Positions 35,805 through 47,913 of a DNA stretch of 64,000 nucleotides are shown in pieces. Every line of letters begins with the position of its first letter. The stretch's first letter is position 1. Source of the DNA: Tausonia pullulans. Its lineage: Eukaryota; Basidiomycota; Tremellomycetes; Cystofilobasidiales; Mrakiaceae. The translations under genes were made by a program, and so were the position numbers. The notes beneath the pieces were generated by a model that was not told where the DNA came from, did not search any database, and saw only the letters and a program-made list of their open reading frames with translations. The stretch spans positions 310,001 through 374,000 of the forward strand of contig OX637634.1 in NCBI GenBank assembly GCA_951802195.1, in the 5' to 3' direction.

Positions 35805-36742
35805 ATGTCTGCCTCCGCCGTTGTCACCAACGGAACGACCGTCGAGCAACTCCAGGCCACGTTCGCCCGGCTTCACAAGAAGGCGGACTTTGCGTCGAGC
35901 GTCGCCGACCGGATTGAAATTGTCGAGGTTGAGACGAGCCAGGATCGGAGGGAGGTCACGGTCGTGTGTGAGATGGTCGTCGTCGAGGGTGAGTCCTCCG
36001 GACATTGGTGGAGAACGCTCGTAAGACTGACGGACAACACATCGATGTGAGCAGACATGGCCAACAGCGCAGGTACGTCGAACGCCTTACGCCTCCGGCC
36101 CCGACCCCGACCGACCGAGGTGGCCGCCGTCAGACGAGACGTATTGAACATCTGGAATGACCGACGTCATCCCTATCAGGCGCCGTGCATGGGGGCTGCG
36201 TCTGCTATCTCATCGACATGTGCACGAGTCTCCCAGTGCTCGCCATCATGAACGAAGAGTATTGGTGGTTTGGGGGCGTCTCGCAGTCGATGCACGTGAG
36301 TGTTTCTGTCCCACGTGTACAGGATGGCCCCTGACTGGCAAGCTAATGATGTTCCAGATTGCCTTCCATGCTGGAGCGCGGATGTGAGTGGTAGCGGGAT
36401 AGATGCAAGGGACGGACGGGTGCGCGCTCTCTTTGCTGACACTCATCACCCCCCGTAGAGGAGCCAAGCTCCGCATCAAATCCACTATCCTCAACATGGG
36501 CAAGCGCATCTCGAACCTGCGATGCGAGGTCTGTCCGGTCTCGGAATGAAGGGTATGCCTTGTTGATCCCTGACGCTCTCGCTTCTCTTTCTCTCACTTA
36601 GATCCGAGACGCCGACACCGACGTCCTCTACTACTCTGGCACGCACTCCAAAGTCGACATCTTTACGTCGATCGCCTCCAAGGCCGGCCACGATAAGCGG
36701 GATCGGCTGTCTGATTTTGCTGGAGGTAGCAGTAAACTCTGA
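35805..36742 (+). CDS. Hotdog-fold thioesterase (PaaI / acyl-CoA thioesterase 13 type)
   Basis: Six exons (35805-35988, 36055-36072, 36180-36295, 36358-36383, 36459-36528, 36602-36742) give 184 aa. The active-site loop is GAVHGGCVCYLIDMCTSLPV, carrying the HGG motif and the following acidic residue of the PaaI/4HBT superfamily. It is followed by GGVSQSMHIAFHAGARIGAK, LRIKSTILNMGKRISNLRCE and the final strand DVLYYSGTHSKV. The family hydrolyses acyl-CoA thioesters, usually as a dimer or tetramer of the fold. There is no obvious targeting sequence. Exon 2 is 18 bp and exon 4 is 26 bp; both are needed to keep the frame. The substrate is unknown. Confidence 0.88.
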
Positions 36743-36949
36743 AAGATGAGCGAGGGGAAGAGGGGGATCTCGAGGTGCATTTGCGGGTATCTGTTGTCAT
36801 TAGAACTGTGCAGTAACTAGGATGCAGGGGTTTGTTCGTAAAAAAGAAGGAGGGGGGGGAAAGAGGGAAACAAGAATTAGCAAGGGGGGAAATCTAAGCT
36901 AAGAAGGCATTACGTGTTGTCCGAGAATCTCTGTGAAGTTCTGTGGACT

Positions 36950-37843
36950 TCATCCTCGCCACCAACCTCCGAGCCACCCCACCCCGTTCTGCCCGTCGCC
37001 TTCGTGGTTGCTCCCAGAAGCATTCAGATGCTGATGCTGGTGGTCCTCCCCATCATGCCCCCTCTGAGCCTCGCTCGCCTCCCTCCTGCGACTCCTCAGC
37101 TCCGACCCCTCCCTGGTATGCGCTGACGACCCACTCGACGGTCCCCGACTGTGTGCGTCTCCATCGTGGGCGTCCCTCGCCTCAAGATAGCTCCCAACGC
37201 TATGGACCGTCGAGAGCTCCGTCCAGTGCGTGAATCGGGAGGACGTCATCACTGGGACAGGCTGCGCCGTTCGGAGGAGGGGTGCCCCTGAATCTGGCTG
37301 CTGTTGATGCTGGTGCCGGGTGGAGGTACCACCGAGGTTGGGGCCGGGGGCAGAGTAGTGCTGGTATTGTTGCGGCCGCTGCTGGTACTGCTGGTCGTGG
37401 CCGTCGGAGTAGTCGTTGGCCTTCTCTCCGGCGGCGGGGTGGGAGGAGGAGTAGCCTCGAGCGCCGTCCTCCGGCTCGAGGTACTCTGCGTCGGCCGAGT
37501 CGTACCAGCCTGGAGGGACACGCGTCAGCGCATGCCAATCGACCGAACGGCTAGACAGACGCACCCCTTTGGACACCCCCCGGCGGCGTGAACGGCTCGT
37601 CCATCGGCATGCCTTCTCCGCCGCGATGAGCCGGATGGTACGCATGGTCGAGCAGCTGGGACCGCGTAGCGCGGTGGATTGTGTCGTCGTCGTACTCGAT
37701 GGCCGTCGTCGTCGGTCCTGAGATGGGGTGATGGGTCGAGGGGAGCGGGGTGGCGAGGAGAGAGAAGGTCTTGTGGATCGCATGGTGGTAGATGGCCTGA
37801 TCGTTGACCGGGTGGTGGTAGTGTGTCAATGAACGAGCACGCG

Positions 37844-37877
<34 letters not shown>

Positions 37878-38762
37878 CGCAGCAGAACTCACGCAAATCA
37901 CCACAGTCCCCACCAACCTCCCCGTGACTCCCCCCAGCCACCCAGTCCCCTGAAGGCACGCCCCGTCCCTCGCATCCCAGATCACATCGACCCCCCAACC
38001 ACATGTCCCCACCTTCTCGCTCCCAAACGCTCTCCAGATGAGAAGCAAGCCCAAGTTGATTGCCGCTGGAACGACAAGCGCAAGAGTGGCTATGTACAGA
38101 GCAAGGTGGAAGAGGAACGGGAGGACCCGGTGTCGGAGGGAGGGTTTGTGGACTCGGCGGACGAAGCAGAGGCAGAAAAAGGTTGTGAGAACGGTGTAGG
38201 TTGAGAGGGCGAAGAAAGCGAGGGCGAGCTTGCGCCGGAGCTGCGGGGATGATGGGGACGAGTCGGATTCTTTGAGGGGTCCAGGAGGCGAAAGGCATAG
38301 AGAACTACGTCAGGAGGAGGGCAGGAGAGGCAGGGACCGGGACGGGAGCTGTTCTGATCGGCGCGCGCGCAATTACGTCTCTCTCTTTCTTCTCCTTGGT
38401 TCGGCTTCAGGGGACTCACGCATGTAGTCGAAGAAATACCGCACGGCGAGGAAGACGCTCCACCCCTCGATGACGAGCCCGCACGTCCCCGTCCAGATGC
38501 GCCAGAAGCGCCTCGTCTTGCGCGCCGCGCTCTGGACCTCGCGCTCGACCTCCTCATCGACGCGGACCTCAAGGAGCGTCCGGTGGTCCGGAGGCGGGGG
38601 GAGTGTGGCGTCCTGATGAGACTTGTATTGATGGTAGTCGGGGAAAGTGACATCCATGGGCGAGGTTAAGAGGTTGTGGTCGTGATCGAGGGATGGGAGG
38701 TCGTCATCGTCAACGTCCTTTGGTGGGGAAGCAGGAGGAGGGTGATTCGAGCTGAACAACAT
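36950..38762 (-). CDS. Multi-span fungal membrane protein with a disordered C-terminus
   Basis: Four exons (38420-38762, 37893-38269, 37565-37796, 36950-37509) give 503 aa. About 95 polar residues precede a charged helix (EVEREVQSAARKTRRFWRIW), then hydrophobic segments LVIEGWSVFLAVRYFFDYM, LALAFFALSTYTVLTTFFCL, VLPFLFHLALYIATLALVV with NLGLLLIW, and a weaker one near GRLVGTVVIC. Between the last two lies CGWGVDVIWDARDGAC. The final 250 residues are Gln/His/Ser/Pro-rich and acidic, probably cytoplasmic and disordered. The layout of four helices plus a polar tail suggests a plasma- or ER-membrane protein. I do not recognise a characterised family. The start codon was chosen by position; a longer upstream frame exists without support. 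Confidence 0.7.
37847..37874. repeat. (GA)n microsatellite inside an intron
   Basis: About 14 GA dinucleotides (CT on the gene strand) lie in the intron between exons 2 and 3 of the membrane-protein gene. They form part of that intron's pyrimidine-rich stretch. Confidence 0.88.
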
Positions 38763-39606
38763 GGAGTCGGTCTGACGCTGCGGGCGTGACTTTTTGTGTC
38801 TGTGTCTCGTAAGTTGGTCGTGATATGAAAAGCGGGGTCGTAAATGTGAAAGGTCGTGAACGAGAGGCGAAGTCGTGAGGAAGGGCGGGCAGCTGTAGAG
38901 AAAGTGTTCCAAGGTGGTCGCCGAAGGGGGAAGGTGGGGGGAGAGAGAAGGGAGAGAAAACAGCTCAAAGGACGAACTCCCAGCCGCCCTGAGTGGGGCT
39001 GGGCTGTCTTTGGTCTGGGGGGGAGGGGATAGGGAGAAACGAAGGAGAGGTGCGAGAGAGGGGTGACGCGTGCGATCGCGCGCACAATAGAGGGAAGACA
39101 GGCGCGTCGGCGTCTGCAACTCTCCCCTGTCGTCCGTTCATTGGCGAATTGGGGGGAGCGCCTTCTTTCAAGCCGCCCACGCATCACCATTCATGCATGC
39201 TTGCATCGTCGTTGGCTAGCTTAAAAAGGGGAGATCCTCAAAGGAGGAGGAACGAGCGAAAGGGCCCGCGCATGAGCGAACGAAGGGCGGCCTGCCATCG
39301 TCTTGGCCCTCTCTAAAGCCATCGTCAACAACGTCGATAGACAGGAGCAACCAGGAGCAGCGCCAAAAGAAAAGAAAAAAAAAGCAGAGAGCTAGGAAGG
39401 GAAACAGAAGAGAGCACAGTGTCCTCGTGCAGGGTGTGCGCACAGCGGGGAAAGGGCCGCCCATCCCGTCGCTTGTGGACGACGAGAAGCGGAGCGAGAG
39501 AGAGGGGGGGGGGGAGGGGGGAAAGGCATTATTGTGAAGAATGGATGGTGGAGGGGGAATCTAGAAAACAATAGGAAAAGAGAGTGGAGAGAGAACGAGC
39601 GCTTCC
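38763..39606. other. Intergenic region, 0.84 kb
   Basis: This is the promoter side of the membrane-protein gene and the 3' side of ERG5. It contains purine-rich tracts (39360-39390, and G-rich 39500-39520). No gene was recognised; a 248-aa frame that merges with exon 1 of the membrane protein is Ser/Pro/Leu-rich and lacks features. Confidence 0.45.
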
Positions 39607-42201
39607 TTAGAAAGTGGGCTTCGGCCGAGGAGTGAACTTGAGGTGGAGTCCGTCCTTAGGGAAGATGGTTGCAATGACCTGGAGCTTGCCAGTGTCCGGG
39701 GTGATCTTGTGGTCCCAGTCCATAAGGACCGAAGCGGTGCCGATCGCCGACGCGAGGTGCATGTAGGCGTAGTCAAAGCCGATGCACTTGTGGGCTCCGG
39801 CACCCCAGACCATGAAGTTCTTGGGGTTGGACTCGGCGAGGCCGCCCTTCTCAAGCCAGCGCTCGGGCTTGAACGAGTCCGGCTCCGGGTAGATGTTCTC
39901 GTCGTGGAGCGAGGGCCACATCGAGGGGATAAGCATTGTGCCCTTGGGGACGGTGTACTCGGGGGTGATCGGGAAGGGCTTGAGGGTCATGTAGGGAACC
40001 TAAGAGAGGGGAGTGGACGCATCAGGAGACCAGAACCAGGCCACAAGAACGAGCGAGCAAGCGACCCACCATGATGACGGGCGGGAGTAGACGGAGAGCC
40101 TCCTTGATCATGGCGCGAGTGTAGACCATCTCATCTTGCATCTCGAGGGTGACCGGAGCGTCGACGTCGTTGTTGCGGATGCGGTACTGCTCCTCGCGGA
40201 CCTTGGCGAGGATGTCCGGGTGATCGGCAAGAAGCTCGAACGTGTTGACGATGGCCGAGGTCATGGCATCCTGAGACGCAAAGAGGAACGAGAGAACGAC
40301 AAGCGCGATTTCGTGGTCGGAGAACTCGCGGACTAGAACCTTGCGGTCCTCCTCGTCACCCCGACCGGCGCGAGCCTCGATCATCTCGTGGATCCAGGCG
40401 TCGACGAGGCAGGTGATCTCCTCGCCGGCGGCCATGCGGACCTTGGACTTGGCGGCGACGTTGGAGAGAATCTTGACGGCGATCTTGCGGGCCTGGATGG
40501 CGTTGTAGCTGGGGAAGGCGGGTCACGAGTAAGCGAGTGGGTTTCCCCATTTCTGCGAGCATGACCGTCCGACGTACACCTTGGTTCCAGGGATGGCGAA
40601 AGGGAAGTTGACGAGCTGGAGCGCGACGGTGATGAGCCAGTATTTGTCCGAGATGGCGTGTTCCTCCTTGTCCGAGATGTAGTTGCCGCAGAAGACACGG
40701 AGCGAAGTTTCCATGTTGAGGTCCCGCATGGGCATCATGTACTGCTTGTGCTCAGGGCTGGGGTCGCTCATCCACTCTTTGAAGTAACGGCGGTAGATCT
40801 TCTCCTGGATCGGGAGGTAAAGGCTGCGATGGGGACGCTTCAGCTCGCAGAAACAAGACTTGGGTGCAAAAGCCGAGCGAGGGACCACCCACGAAAGGGC
40901 CTTGCGGGTGAAGAGGACATTCAGGGCGCGACGGTACTCGGCGTGGACCTTGCCGTGGAGGAAGACCCTGTGGGGAGACAAGCGAGTCAGTGTCTTCCTT
41001 CAAAAGGGAGACATACGGGCTGGGGAAAGGACCGGACCAGTTCTCAGGGAGGAGGACCTGCTTGGCCGAGGCAACGAGGCAAGGCTCGGCGTAGGCGGGC
41101 GAGTTAAAGATCTTGCGGGTATACTGGTTCGAAGAGACCATGACAATGAAGCTGGAATTGTCCAGAGGGTGCGTCAGTCTTCGTTTGGCGGCGCGTCCGT
41201 CCTTTCCTCCGTGTGCCGCATACAAGAACGCACATGTGGAAGACGGAGGCAACTGAGAGGTCTCCGACGGCCCATCCCTTCTTGTAATGCTCGAGCGACG
41301 GGTTCATCGAGTCAAGGAAGTTGCCGATGACGGGGATCGTGAAGGCCCGCCCGGGGAGGGATTGTTTCTTAGACCGGTAACGGACCTGGAGAAGACCATG
41401 TGCAACATCGATCAGTATGGGTCGCTTCACTGAAAGGGACAGTCCTCCAGCTGAAAGCGGGCGAAGCTGGTCAACCGAGCGAGAGGAAAAGGGAGAGCAG
41501 AAAGAGCAAGGGACCAAGCGTTTCGGCCGGCGGCCGGTCGGCACTAGGACGAAACGAGCGAGCGAAGGAAGAGACGCGCGCCGCGCTCGATCCTCGACGT
41601 CCGCGGGCTTCTTTGCTCGCGAAGAAGAACGAAGAAGAAGTCCCAGGAAGAAAAAGAAGGCAGAGAGAACGACGCTCGTTCGAATTGGGTCCCAGCCAGT
41701 AAGAGAGGGAACCTTTGCCCCGCGATTGTCATGACCCGGCACTTGAACAGAACGGACGTGCGGGGGAAGGGGCGAAAGGCAAAGTCCGCGCGCCTTGGGG
41801 ATAGACGAGAACCCCATACGAGCCCTCCTGGCTTGGGAAGAACCATCGGATTCCCTTGTCACTTGCGCAAGGACCAGAGAGTAACGGCGTCCCAATGGCG
41901 ATGAGTATCCGCCTCTGCCATTGGCTCAAGGCGTCGAAAGATAAGGCAGGCAGGGAGGACGCGTCGAGGACTTGATCCAAGCCGAGTTGACAAGCAAAAG
42001 GCCACTTCGACTGACCTGCTCGAGGACGAGACCGGTGGCGATGAGGACGAGGATGCTCGAGAGGATGGAACGCTGGTCCCAGTCGAACGAGGCGACGCCC
42101 GGGAAGGCAAGGGCGGCGAGGTTGCCGACGAGCGAGGTCGGGGAGGCGCTGGCGGGCGACTCGCCGGTCGCCTGCGGGGGGGAGACGAGGTGGGAGGGCA
42201 T
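39607..42201 (-). CDS. ERG5: Sterol C-22 desaturase, cytochrome P450 family 61
   Basis: The enzyme introduces the C22-C23 double bond in the ergosterol side chain, in the ER. Seven exons (42016-42201, 41234-41385, 41017-41151, 40893-40967, 40578-40823, 40070-40508, 39607-39999) sum to 541 aa. An N-terminal membrane anchor (SILSSILVLIATGLVL) is followed by LPGRAFTIPVIGNFLDSMNP, KKGWAVGDLSVASVFHIF, VFLHGKVHAEYRRALNVLFT, the I-helix FLFASQDAMTSA, the K-helix ExxR as KEALRLLPPV, MWPSLHDENIYPEPDSFKPE and the haem loop FMVWGAGAHKCIG with Cys near residue 483. The substrate-recognition segments and the GP.F..P.(L/I)G region match CYP61 rather than CYP51. Intron 1 is 630 bp. Confidence 0.93.
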
Positions 42202-42875
42202 CTAGAGGAAGAAGAGAAGGAAGGGGCCGCGAAGGGGCGGAGAGGAGAGGAGAGGAGAAGGAGAGAAAGGAGAGGCGGGCCGGCAAGGATGGTATTGTGT
42301 TGGTCGAGAGGACGAACGAATGGGCGAGGCGGGCGTGCAAGCTGAGCGGTCTCAACATTCTCGAACCACTCTCCTCGCCAGGCTCTGCGGGCGCGGGCTG
42401 GGCTGACGAAGGCGGCCCATTCTCAGCATCATCCTCCACCTTCCGAAGCAATCTTCTTCGCCTCCCGCTGCCTCGCGTCGTCTCGAAGTTCGCTCGTCCA
42501 GGAGGCTTCCAGACTCTTGAACGATCAGCAAAGATGGACGAGCGCAGCAGCGAGCAGCGCACCAGCCTTTCGGCGTGCCCCGGCCCAAGTCGACATCTTC
42601 TCTCTCGTCCTCTGATAGAAAGTGACGTCTTTATTTGCTCTCATGCAAGCCAAGCAAGCTTCGCAAAGTGGAGTGTAGTAGACAGGAAGTGGGAGCGATG
42701 CCTACCCCTCCATCGACTGGTTTCTCCGTCTGCTGCCGCAACGCCGCCTTCCTCGCGAGGCCAGGACCTCGGTCCGACTGGCCGCCGGCTGGCTTCCCCC
42801 ATCAACCAGTCGAGTCAGGTCCATTGCTTGTCCGCTCCCCCTCAACCATCATCCCCACCTTTCTTCTGCCGTAAT
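42202..42875. promoter_or_regulatory. Divergent promoter region, ERG5 / VOC gene
   Basis: A 674-bp gap separates two divergent start codons. An ERG5 gene would be expected to carry SREBP/Upc2-type sterol elements, but none could be named with confidence by eye. Confidence 0.35.
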
Positions 42876-43610
42876 ATGATCGTCGGAATCCAGCACTGCA
42901 ATCTGACCGTCGGATCTGAAACCTGGGAGGCCGACGGCCTCACCAACAACCCTCTCGAGCTCGCGGACAAGTTCTATGGCGAGGTTCTTGGTCTGAGTGG
43001 GTCTCATTGTTCTCCCTTTAGAATTGGAACGACGAAGGAACGAGTCGTCAAAGCCGTGTGTGCGGGTGCGGGGGTGAGGGGAGGAACCGAGAAGCTGACA
43101 GATAGGTCGGTCGACCCCGTTCTTTCCTTCTTCAGAGCAAGACCCGGTCCCGTCCAACATGATCGGCAAGCTCCGATGGTTTGCCCTCGGTGACCAGGGA
43201 CAGCAGGTGAGTAGCACTCTACTCCCCATCTCGATATGCAGCAGCTGACTCTCCCCTTTCTTCCAAAGATTCACATCTCGATGGAGCGGCAAACGAAGCT
43301 CCTTAACTCCCGTTCCGAGACACGAGGCCACCCATGCTTCGTCGTGCCCTTCACCAAGCTCGGCGAGCTCAAGCGAACGCTCAATGCCTTTGCTGAGAGT
43401 GGCCACCCGGGGGCGTGTTCGGCAGTCGATGAGGCGGGAGGGCAATTCATCGCACCAAAGTAAGTTGATCGTTGTCGTCTGCTCCCTTGTCTTCGCTGCT
43501 GACGATGTTTGGTTGAAAGCTCTGGTGACCCCGTCGACGGCTTTCGCAAGGGGGACCGCTACTTTGTCAGGGACTTTGCGGGCAACCGGTTGGAGCTCAG
43601 CGGCATCTGA
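42876..43610 (+). CDS. VOC-fold (glyoxalase/dioxygenase superfamily) protein
   Basis: Four exons (42876-42996, 43136-43206, 43269-43459, 43520-43610) give 157 aa. The chain begins MIVGIQHCNLTVG, the first beta-strand with the usual metal-site His, then an alpha helix LELADKFYGEVLGL, GKLRWFALGDQGQQIHISME, a second module GHPCFVVPFTKLGELKRTL and the closing YFVRDFAGNRLELSGI, where the final E is the usual metal ligand. The paired beta-alpha-beta-beta-beta modules and length fit a single vicinal-oxygen-chelate subunit. Likely cytosolic. Candidate roles are lactoylglutathione lyase-like, detoxification or dioxygenase; the sequence does not separate them. The gene is divergent from ERG5. Confidence 0.8.
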
Positions 43611-44617
43611 AATACTCTATGACTAATATTCAAGGACTTCAATTGCGAGATGAATTGCGCACTTGGCAAACTCTTCCGCCAGACCCTCAGCCAATTCACT
43701 CGGAGCACTCCAGCCTATGTCGGATCATCTTCAGTCGGCGAAGAAAATGGTGGGTCCGCAGGAGATATGGACGACCCGCGTTAAGGCAGTCTGAGTGCGC
43801 AGCCTTGAATGATTCGTCTCATCGACTTGCGCGCACGCCTCCCTCCTTTCCTCGCTCAGACCTGCAGCTTCTTGAGCTAAAAGTCTGCTTTGAAAAGGGT
43901 CAACCTGCTCGTTTTCAGCCTTCGATATTCGAGCGTCTGCCGTCAGAGACAACTATGCCTGAGGTTGCCCGTCTGGGACCGCCTTCCCGGAACTGGTACG
44001 CAGAAGGTGGTGGAGCGCGCATTCAAGGCGTCGGCGGATTGCTCGCCTTTCCGATGAGCTCCTCCTCGTGCCCGCCTTTCTGTTTTCGCTTCAACTTCTG
44101 CCTCCTCCCCGAAGCGATGACTAGCCATCTCAGTGCATGCAGATCTGGCACGCACGGACGCGCGATGGAAGATGTGCCGCGCGATTTCCGGAGCGCGCTT
44201 GCTTTTGATCGTCGACTCAGAGCTTCAGTTTCAACTTTTCTCGCTCCTCTCGATCTCGCCCGACCAGAGGCGAGTTTCCGGCTCTTGGTCGTCGATGCGC
44301 CAATCAAGTCAAGCAAGACACGTCTGGAAGTCGTATGCTAATGTGGCTAATGTGGCCAAGGAAGCCTATGAAAGGAGAAATCTTAAAGCGATCGGTCGAC
44401 ATTGTCGAGATCGAGCAATGGCAGAAGGAAGAGCATGGGATCGTTAAGATAAGAAATTCGTAGGACGTTGATGAGGGTGTAAGAATTTGGATCAGTTATA
44501 AACAAACAGCTGCGAGAGAAACGTCCCTTGAGGACATCAACGAGACAGACAGGAAGGCCTATGCGGACTTGCTCGACCTCTCCGGTCTCCCTCTTTCCGT
44601 ATTCCCTTCCATCGTCC
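43611..44617. other. Intergenic region, 1.0 kb
   Basis: A 240-aa plus-strand frame spans 43619-44341 but has no domain, low internal consistency and no splice partners. The region is AT-richer towards 44460-44520, just upstream of the Dus gene, consistent with its promoter. Confidence 0.4.
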
Positions 44618-46259
44618 ATGGCCCCTCCCAGCCGGTTGGCCTTGGCGACAGCCCTCCATTCGGCCCTCGTCAGGCGGACCGGTGTCCTTTCAACATGCTC
44701 AGGCCGTGCCCTCAGCAGCGAGGCGACCTCTGCACCCCGCTCGGCAATCCCCGCCGCTGTCCCTTCTCACTCTCCTTTCAACAGCCCGAGCAAGGACAAG
44801 CTCACTGGCTACGACTTCTACCGCTCACTCGGCTCCCCCCGACACGCTCTTGCACCTATGGTCGCAGGGTCTGAGCTCGCCTGGCGCATTCTCTCGCGCT
44901 CTCCTTTCGGCGGTGGTGGGCAAGACGCGCCGCCATTGCTTTGTTATTCGCCGATGATCGAGGCAATCCGGCTGGTGGAGAGTAAGCCGGGGAGTCAGGC
45001 TGAGAAGTCCATGTTTGATTTTGCTGCTGGTGCGTAGCTGTGTCACTTCGAGGCACATCCGGTCGTCCCGGACTGACGCGTGTGTCACACAGGCGAGGAG
45101 GGTAGTCTTAATCCGATAGGAGAATTCGGCGTCAGCGATAGGCCCTTGATCGTCCAGGTGCGGGTCAGCTTAGCGCATCGACCTGTTCAGGTAGCTCACG
45201 CGGGCTCACTATCTCCTAGTTCGCTGCGAACGATCCGGCCATTCTTCTTCGAGCGGCCAAGATGGTCGAGGAGAGATGTGACGCCGTCGACATTAACCTG
45301 TGGGTGTAGCCCTTTCTCTTTCTCACATTTTACGTAGGCTGACCTCTTTTCTTCTACCCGAACTCAGTGGCTGTCCTCAGCTTTTCGCCAAAGCCAGAGG
45401 TATCGGCGCGTTTCTCATGGAGGACTGGGACAAGATTCACTCACTCAGTCAGCACCCCCTCATTTTTCAGTCTTTGCCCACAACTGACTTATCGTTTTCA
45501 GTCCACACCCTCAATACTCAACTTTCCGTACCCGTGACCGTCAAGCTCCGCTGCTTCGACACCGTTGAACGCACCGTTGAGTACGCTCGAATGTGCGAGG
45601 CCGCGGGCGCCCAGCTTCTCACCGTCCACGGCCGAACACGTTACCGGCCAGGGAACCAAGCGACTTTCCTCGCTGACTGGACCAAGATCCGGGAAGTAAA
45701 GCGGGCAGTCAGAATCCCCGTGTTGTCAAATGGAAATATCCTTGACCATGGCGACATCGAACGGTGTCTCGAGGAGACGGGTTGCGACGGCGTCATGTCG
45801 GCCGAAGTCCGCCTACCCTAACATCTCTCGCCTGGGGTACCTTGCACTGACACCAACCTCCCCCAGGGCAACCTCCACAACCCAGCCATCTTTCTCCCCT
45901 CTACCCGTCCACCCTGTACAGCCCTCGCCCTTCGCTACCTCTACATCGTACGCTCCCTCACGACCCAAACGTCCCATGGCGCTCTCAAGCGGCACCTCTT
46001 CGACCTACTCTGGCCCATTTTTGCTCGTGGGCTACCGGCGGTGGATACACTCCGGGATGAACTCGCTCGGGCGCGCACAGTGGAGAAGTGTGAGAGGATC
46101 GTGAAGAATGTGGAGATGGTGCTTAGGGAAGAGTTGGGGATCGATCTGGAGGCGGAGCGGTGGGATGGCAAAGAAAGGGAGGGGGAGGGTGTGCCGTGGT
46201 GGAGGGCTCAGCCGAAGTTGAGGGCTCTCGTCGCTGGGGAAGGGGCGATCACGAGGTAG
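44618..46259 (+). CDS. DUS1: tRNA-dihydrouridine synthase, Dus1 type
   Basis: This flavoenzyme reduces uridines in the tRNA D-loop (positions 16/17 for Dus1) with NAD(P)H. Six exons (44618-45029, 45093-45157, 45220-45299, 45368-45447, 45502-45806, 45867-46259) give 444 aa. An Ala/Ser-rich N-terminus of about 65 residues, possibly a targeting segment, precedes the TIM barrel: [51 protein letters not shown] (with the catalytic-region Cys), [55 protein letters not shown] and [19 protein letters not shown] helical C-terminal domain follows. The combination GNLHNPAIF with SELAWRIL fits eukaryotic Dus1 better than Dus2, Dus3 or Dus4. Confidence 0.9.
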
Positions 46260-46371
46260 AAGTCCGAGTGATTGGCGAAGGGGGGGCGATCGGCGAGTCA
46301 TCTTCCGAGTTTTTGAGGCTCGTCGTCCACGAGGTACAAATCAAGGGCACTCGAAGAGGTGAGTACCGAGC

Positions 46372-47160
46372 TTATACGAGTCTGGGCCAAACTGGGTGAC
46401 CTCGGGACAGCGAGATAGAGGGCAATCGGGTGCTCGGTTGACCAGGCGGGCTTGGACCAGCAGGTGTGCTTGACAGCAGATACCTGGAGGGAAGAGCAGT
46501 GATATAAGCGGTCAAGATGTCGACTGCAGCCATTGCTGGCGATATTAGTGAGGATGCGCTGGCTCGGGCAGTGAGCGCGCGGAAGGGATCAACGAGGGAA
46601 GAACGGTGGACGAGCTCGAACATCTGCTCTGCCCCCAAGTTCTCAGCGTTGGAGTATTGAGAGTCCAAATACCTGCTGTAGACGCATTTCCATCCCCACC
46701 CAGGCCCAGGAGGAAAGGAACCTCGGGATCATCGAGGAAAACTCAGACGGTGTCACAAAGGAACTCGCTATGCGAGGGCTGGCGCCGGAGACCCTCGTGG
46801 GGACATAGTCGGCCATGAGGCAAATTTTCTGGTGGTTCACGCGGTAGACACCATTGGTAGATTGGGAGATGAGATATGGAAGGAGCTGGGAAATGACGTA
46901 GACTTGAGAGGGAGAGGCCAGGCACCAGAGGATCGCTGCCTGAGCGTCCATAACGATGGTCGAGTTGAAACCGTGTTGGAAGCATGCTTCCGACATGTTC
47001 TCTTCCAAAGAGCTTGTGAAGCAGTGGAGCTCGGAGATAAGAAAGGCATCAACAGTAGAACGAGTGTGAGAGAAGGAGAGGATGAATCGGCCAGACGCGG
47101 CGTGAACGAACAGAACGTCCAGGGGACGTTCGCGGCGACGACTCGGAGTTCGCTGTAAAA
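46372..47160 (-). CDS. Uncertain gene, possibly two or more exons of an unrecognised protein
   Basis: Two adjoining minus-strand frames have protein-like composition. The upstream one (about 47150-46740) reads through FILSFSHTRSTVDAFLISEL, HGFNSTIVMDAQAAILWCLA, QVYVISQLLPYLISQST and VNHQKICLMADYV. The downstream one (about 46690-46372) reads YLDSQYSNAENLGAEQMFEL, VDPFRALTARASASSLIS and MAAVDILTAYITALPSRYL. A GT-AG intron of about 60 bp between them would fit. An ACAG acceptor at 47153-47156 could join it to an exon further upstream. The helix-rich, weakly hydrophobic character vaguely recalls the middle region of fungal zinc-cluster transcription factors, but no Cys6 cluster is visible. It may be a decayed gene. 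Boundaries are tentative. Confidence 0.3.
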
Positions 47161-47913
47161 CATCCGAGTTCCATGAGGCTCTCGGCTACGGAGGAGGACG
47201 TAACATGTACTCAGTTTCCGTCATATTCTGGTTGGACTAATCAAGATGGGAAGAGGAAGGGCCGGAGAGCGGGTCAGAGGAAGCTTACCCACCTGTGAGG
47301 GCGCTGATTGTGAGGTAGACGTGCCCGAGCCAGCAGCCCCGAGAGATAGGATGGTGAGGGGCTGTGGATCGGGAAGGGGGGGGGGGAGGGGCTGAGTCTG
47401 GGGCTTGGGACCGCCAAAAGGAAAGTTGAGAAAGAGGGGGCGAGAGGAGTCATGGTGTTGGGAGTGGAGGGCGCGGCTATGCGCGGCTTGTCGGAGAGGG
47501 GGATGGCGGGCGGTGGTTGCGGCGCTGTACGAAACGCGTATGGTGTTGCTGGAAGTAGGTTGAGTGGGAGTGGAGGTGGTAGTGATGAAGTAATAGATTT
47601 TCTTTATAAAAAAAAGTCAGTCGGCTGATTTTCTTTTTCTTTTTGTATTTAAGTCATGGATCCAGCGTAGAGGACGGCATGATCCTATGAGAGACAGCGA
47701 GAGGGAGGGAGGGAGAGAGACGATCTAGCTAGAGATCGAGGAGAGGGGAGTGTGCAGATATGGAGAGGGAGCAGGGGGATGAGCAAGCCAGACAGAGACG
47801 CTCTGCAACTCGACCTTGCGTGCTAGATATTCTTTAACCGAAGTTCAGCGATTCCGGACAATGCACGGATCACTCGCGGACGTCCGTCCATTGTGATGGT
47901 GTGATCGTTCAGT

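Noticed and set aside
16402-42201. ATG26 and ERG5 as a sterol gene cluster
   Set aside because: They are about 17 kb apart with many unrelated genes between, so co-location looks accidental.
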